A stretch of DNA of 7,490 nucleotides, taken from positions 1 through 7,490 of the forward strand of contig JAGKUT010000035.1 in the NCBI GenBank assembly GCA_021152765.1, given 5' to 3'. Shown piece after piece: positions 6,356-7,490 of the stretch; position 1 is the first letter of the stretch; the number at the start of each line of letters is the position of its first letter. Under the pieces are notes generated by a model that searched no databases, had not been told where the DNA came from, and saw nothing but the letters and a program-made list of their open reading frames with translations. The translations under genes were made by a program, and so were the position numbers. This DNA comes from Actinomycetes bacterium. Lineage in GTDB: Bacteria; Bacillota_I; Bacilli_A; RF39; UBA660.

Positions 6356-7490
6356 ATGAAGAAGTTAAGTAATTTATTTATTTATATTTCTATTATTGTA
6401 TTTTCTTTTGTTTTGTTTCTTTATTTATTTACTAATAGTTTTATATGGTTAATTATTGCTTTAGGTTTATCTTTATATATTGCTCGTAATGATAAGATTA
6501 AGAGGTTTGGTTTATTATTATTTTTAATCAGTTTTATTGTTAGATTGGTATTTATTATTGTTTTTAATTTTCCTCAGGTGTATGATTTTGCGACATTGCT
6601 TGATGCTTCTCATATGTTTTCTAATGGGGATTATAGTTTTAATCAATGGTTTCATTTTCATACATGTGGGTATCAAACTGGTTTTGTAATTTATCAAGGT
6701 TTTTTACTTAAGTTATTTCATAGTGAGTTTTTACTTAAGTTATTAAATATTTTGTATTCTTCTTTACTTGTTTTGTTTGTTTACAAATTAAGTCGACGTA
6801 TTAGTGATGAGAAGAGTGCGAGGGTTGTTTCTATTCTTTATATGGTTTTTCCTTTTTACTTATTTTTGAATACTGTTTTAGTTAATTCTCATCTTGCGAC
6901 ACTACTTATGTATTTAGGTATTTTATTTCTTATTAAGAAGGAAAAGAGTTTTAAGGATTATGTTATAGCTGGTTTGTTGATTGCTTTAGGTAATATTATT
7001 CGTCCAGAAGGTATTATTGTTGTTTTAACTTTACTTGTTTATGAGTTTTTCTTATTTGATAAGAGTAAGTTATTAAACACTTTGGTTAGGATTAGTTCAT
7101 TTTTAATTATATATTTTTCTATTGGATTTATTTCTTCGTTTTTAGTTATTAAGAGTGGTGTTAATCCTAGTGGTTTAGAGAATAAGGATCCTTTATGGAA
7201 GTTTATTTTAGGTTTTAATTATGAGACTTGTGGTTATTATAATGATGATGATTCTAAGTATCAGGTTGATAGAGAAACTGAGATTAATATTATTAAGGAA
7301 AGAGCTTTGGGTGATTTATCTCGTACTGGTAGTTTAATGCTTTGTAAGATTGATCATTTTTGGTTAGAGTCTGGTTTAGAATTAGAGACTGGTAGTTTTA
7401 ATGATAAGAGTATGAATGTATTTGGTATTAATATTAAGTTTTCTGATATAAGTAATGAAGCTATGAGTTTTAATAAGGATATTAATATAT
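6356..7490 (+). CDS. GT-C/GT39-like integral membrane glycosyltransferase (partial, C-terminus outside window)
   Basis: The frame stays open from 6356 to the window edge, 378 whole codons without a stop, so the 3' part is missing. Hydrophobic segments occur at about 7-26, 29-43, 51-71, and several more up to about 265, followed by a long polar region from about 270 on. The layout resembles GT-C (PMT/GT39-like) enzymes, which transfer a sugar from a polyprenyl-phosphate donor outside the cytoplasmic membrane. F-P-Q-V-Y-D-F at 72-78 could hold the catalytic aspartate (Asp77) of the first outer loop, and I-R-P-E-G at 215-219 is common in these proteins. Gly-rich spans and Pro-Phe after the R-R motif near 143 also fit. 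The ATG at 6356 is preceded only by GGGAT at 6346-6350; an in-frame ATG at 6344 overlaps the previous stop and has no better site. Translation may depend on coupling. Membrane glycosyltransferase is likely; acceptor and donor are unknown. Confidence 0.72.
   Translation, partial: MKKLSNLFIYISIIVFSFVLFLYLFTNSFIWLIIALGLSLYIARNDKIKRFGLLLFLISFIVRLVFIIVFNFPQVYDFATLLDASHMFSNGDYSFNQWFHFHTCGYQTGFVIYQGFLLKLFHSEFLLKLLNILYSSLLVLFVYKLSRRISDEKSARVVSILYMVFPFYLFLNTVLVNSHLATLLMYLGILFLIKKEKSFKDYVIAGLLIALGNIIRPEGIIVVLTLLVYEFFLFDKSKLLNTLVRISSFLIIYFSIGFISSFLVIKSGVNPSGLENKDPLWKFILGFNYETCGYYNDDDSKYQVDRETEINIIKERALGDLSRTGSLMLCKIDHFWLESGLELETGSFNDKSMNVFGINIKFSDISNEAMSFNKDINI
6701..6744 (+). repeat. Two 17-base direct repeats inside the glycosyltransferase gene
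   Basis: TTTTTACTTAAGTTATT occurs at 6701-6717 and again at 6728-6744, 27 bases apart, which is nine codons. It encodes F-L-L-K-L-F and F-L-L-K-L-L, so the two copies sit in the same frame in a hydrophobic, low-complexity segment. It may be a short in-frame duplication or chance similarity of Leu/Lys-rich coding sequence. No function is claimed. Confidence 0.5.

Overview
The window looks like chromosomal DNA from a very AT-rich, low-GC Gram-positive relative (Bacillota or the neighbouring Mycoplasmatota-like Bacilli). The reasons are the gene order parA-parB-mscS-DUF951-ychF, which is a Bacillota arrangement often found near the replication origin, the strong AGGAGG/GGTGAT ribosome binding sites, and codons that overwhelmingly end in T or A. 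The exact taxon cannot be read from the sequence. All seven complete genes and one partial gene are on the + strand and packed tightly, with no gene-free stretch above about 110 bases.

Layout. Positions 1-134 are a T-rich leader with a weak promoter candidate. Positions 135-4276 form the first apparent operon: parA and parB (chromosome segregation), an MscS-type mechanosensitive channel, a small DUF951 zinc-ribbon-like protein, and a divergent AbgT-family membrane transporter. These genes overlap or are separated by at most 8 bases. Positions 4277-4347 hold a compact boundary: a good sigma-A-type promoter whose -10 box overlaps the left arm of an intrinsic terminator hairpin. Positions 4348-7490 form a second apparent operon: ychF (an Obg-family ATPase with a TGS domain), a sugar-nucleotidyltransferase-like enzyme, and a multi-membrane-span GT-C/GT39-like glycosyltransferase that runs off the right edge.

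How the genes fit together. ParA and ParB form the segregation ATPase/CTPase pair. MscS protects against osmotic downshock. DUF951 and YchF are conserved neighbours of this cluster in Bacillota, and YchF acts at the ribosome. The AbgT-like transporter appears to be an addition to that conserved core. The nucleotidyltransferase and membrane glycosyltransferase suggest a cell-surface glycan function that shares the ychF transcript. I found no CRISPR array, insertion sequence, RNA gene, toxin-antitoxin pair or defence system, and nothing that clearly amounts to an undescribed system. The most noteworthy items are the terminator/promoter overlap at 4278-4333, the substituted substrate-site positions in the AbgT-like transporter, and the glycan gene pair downstream of ychF.
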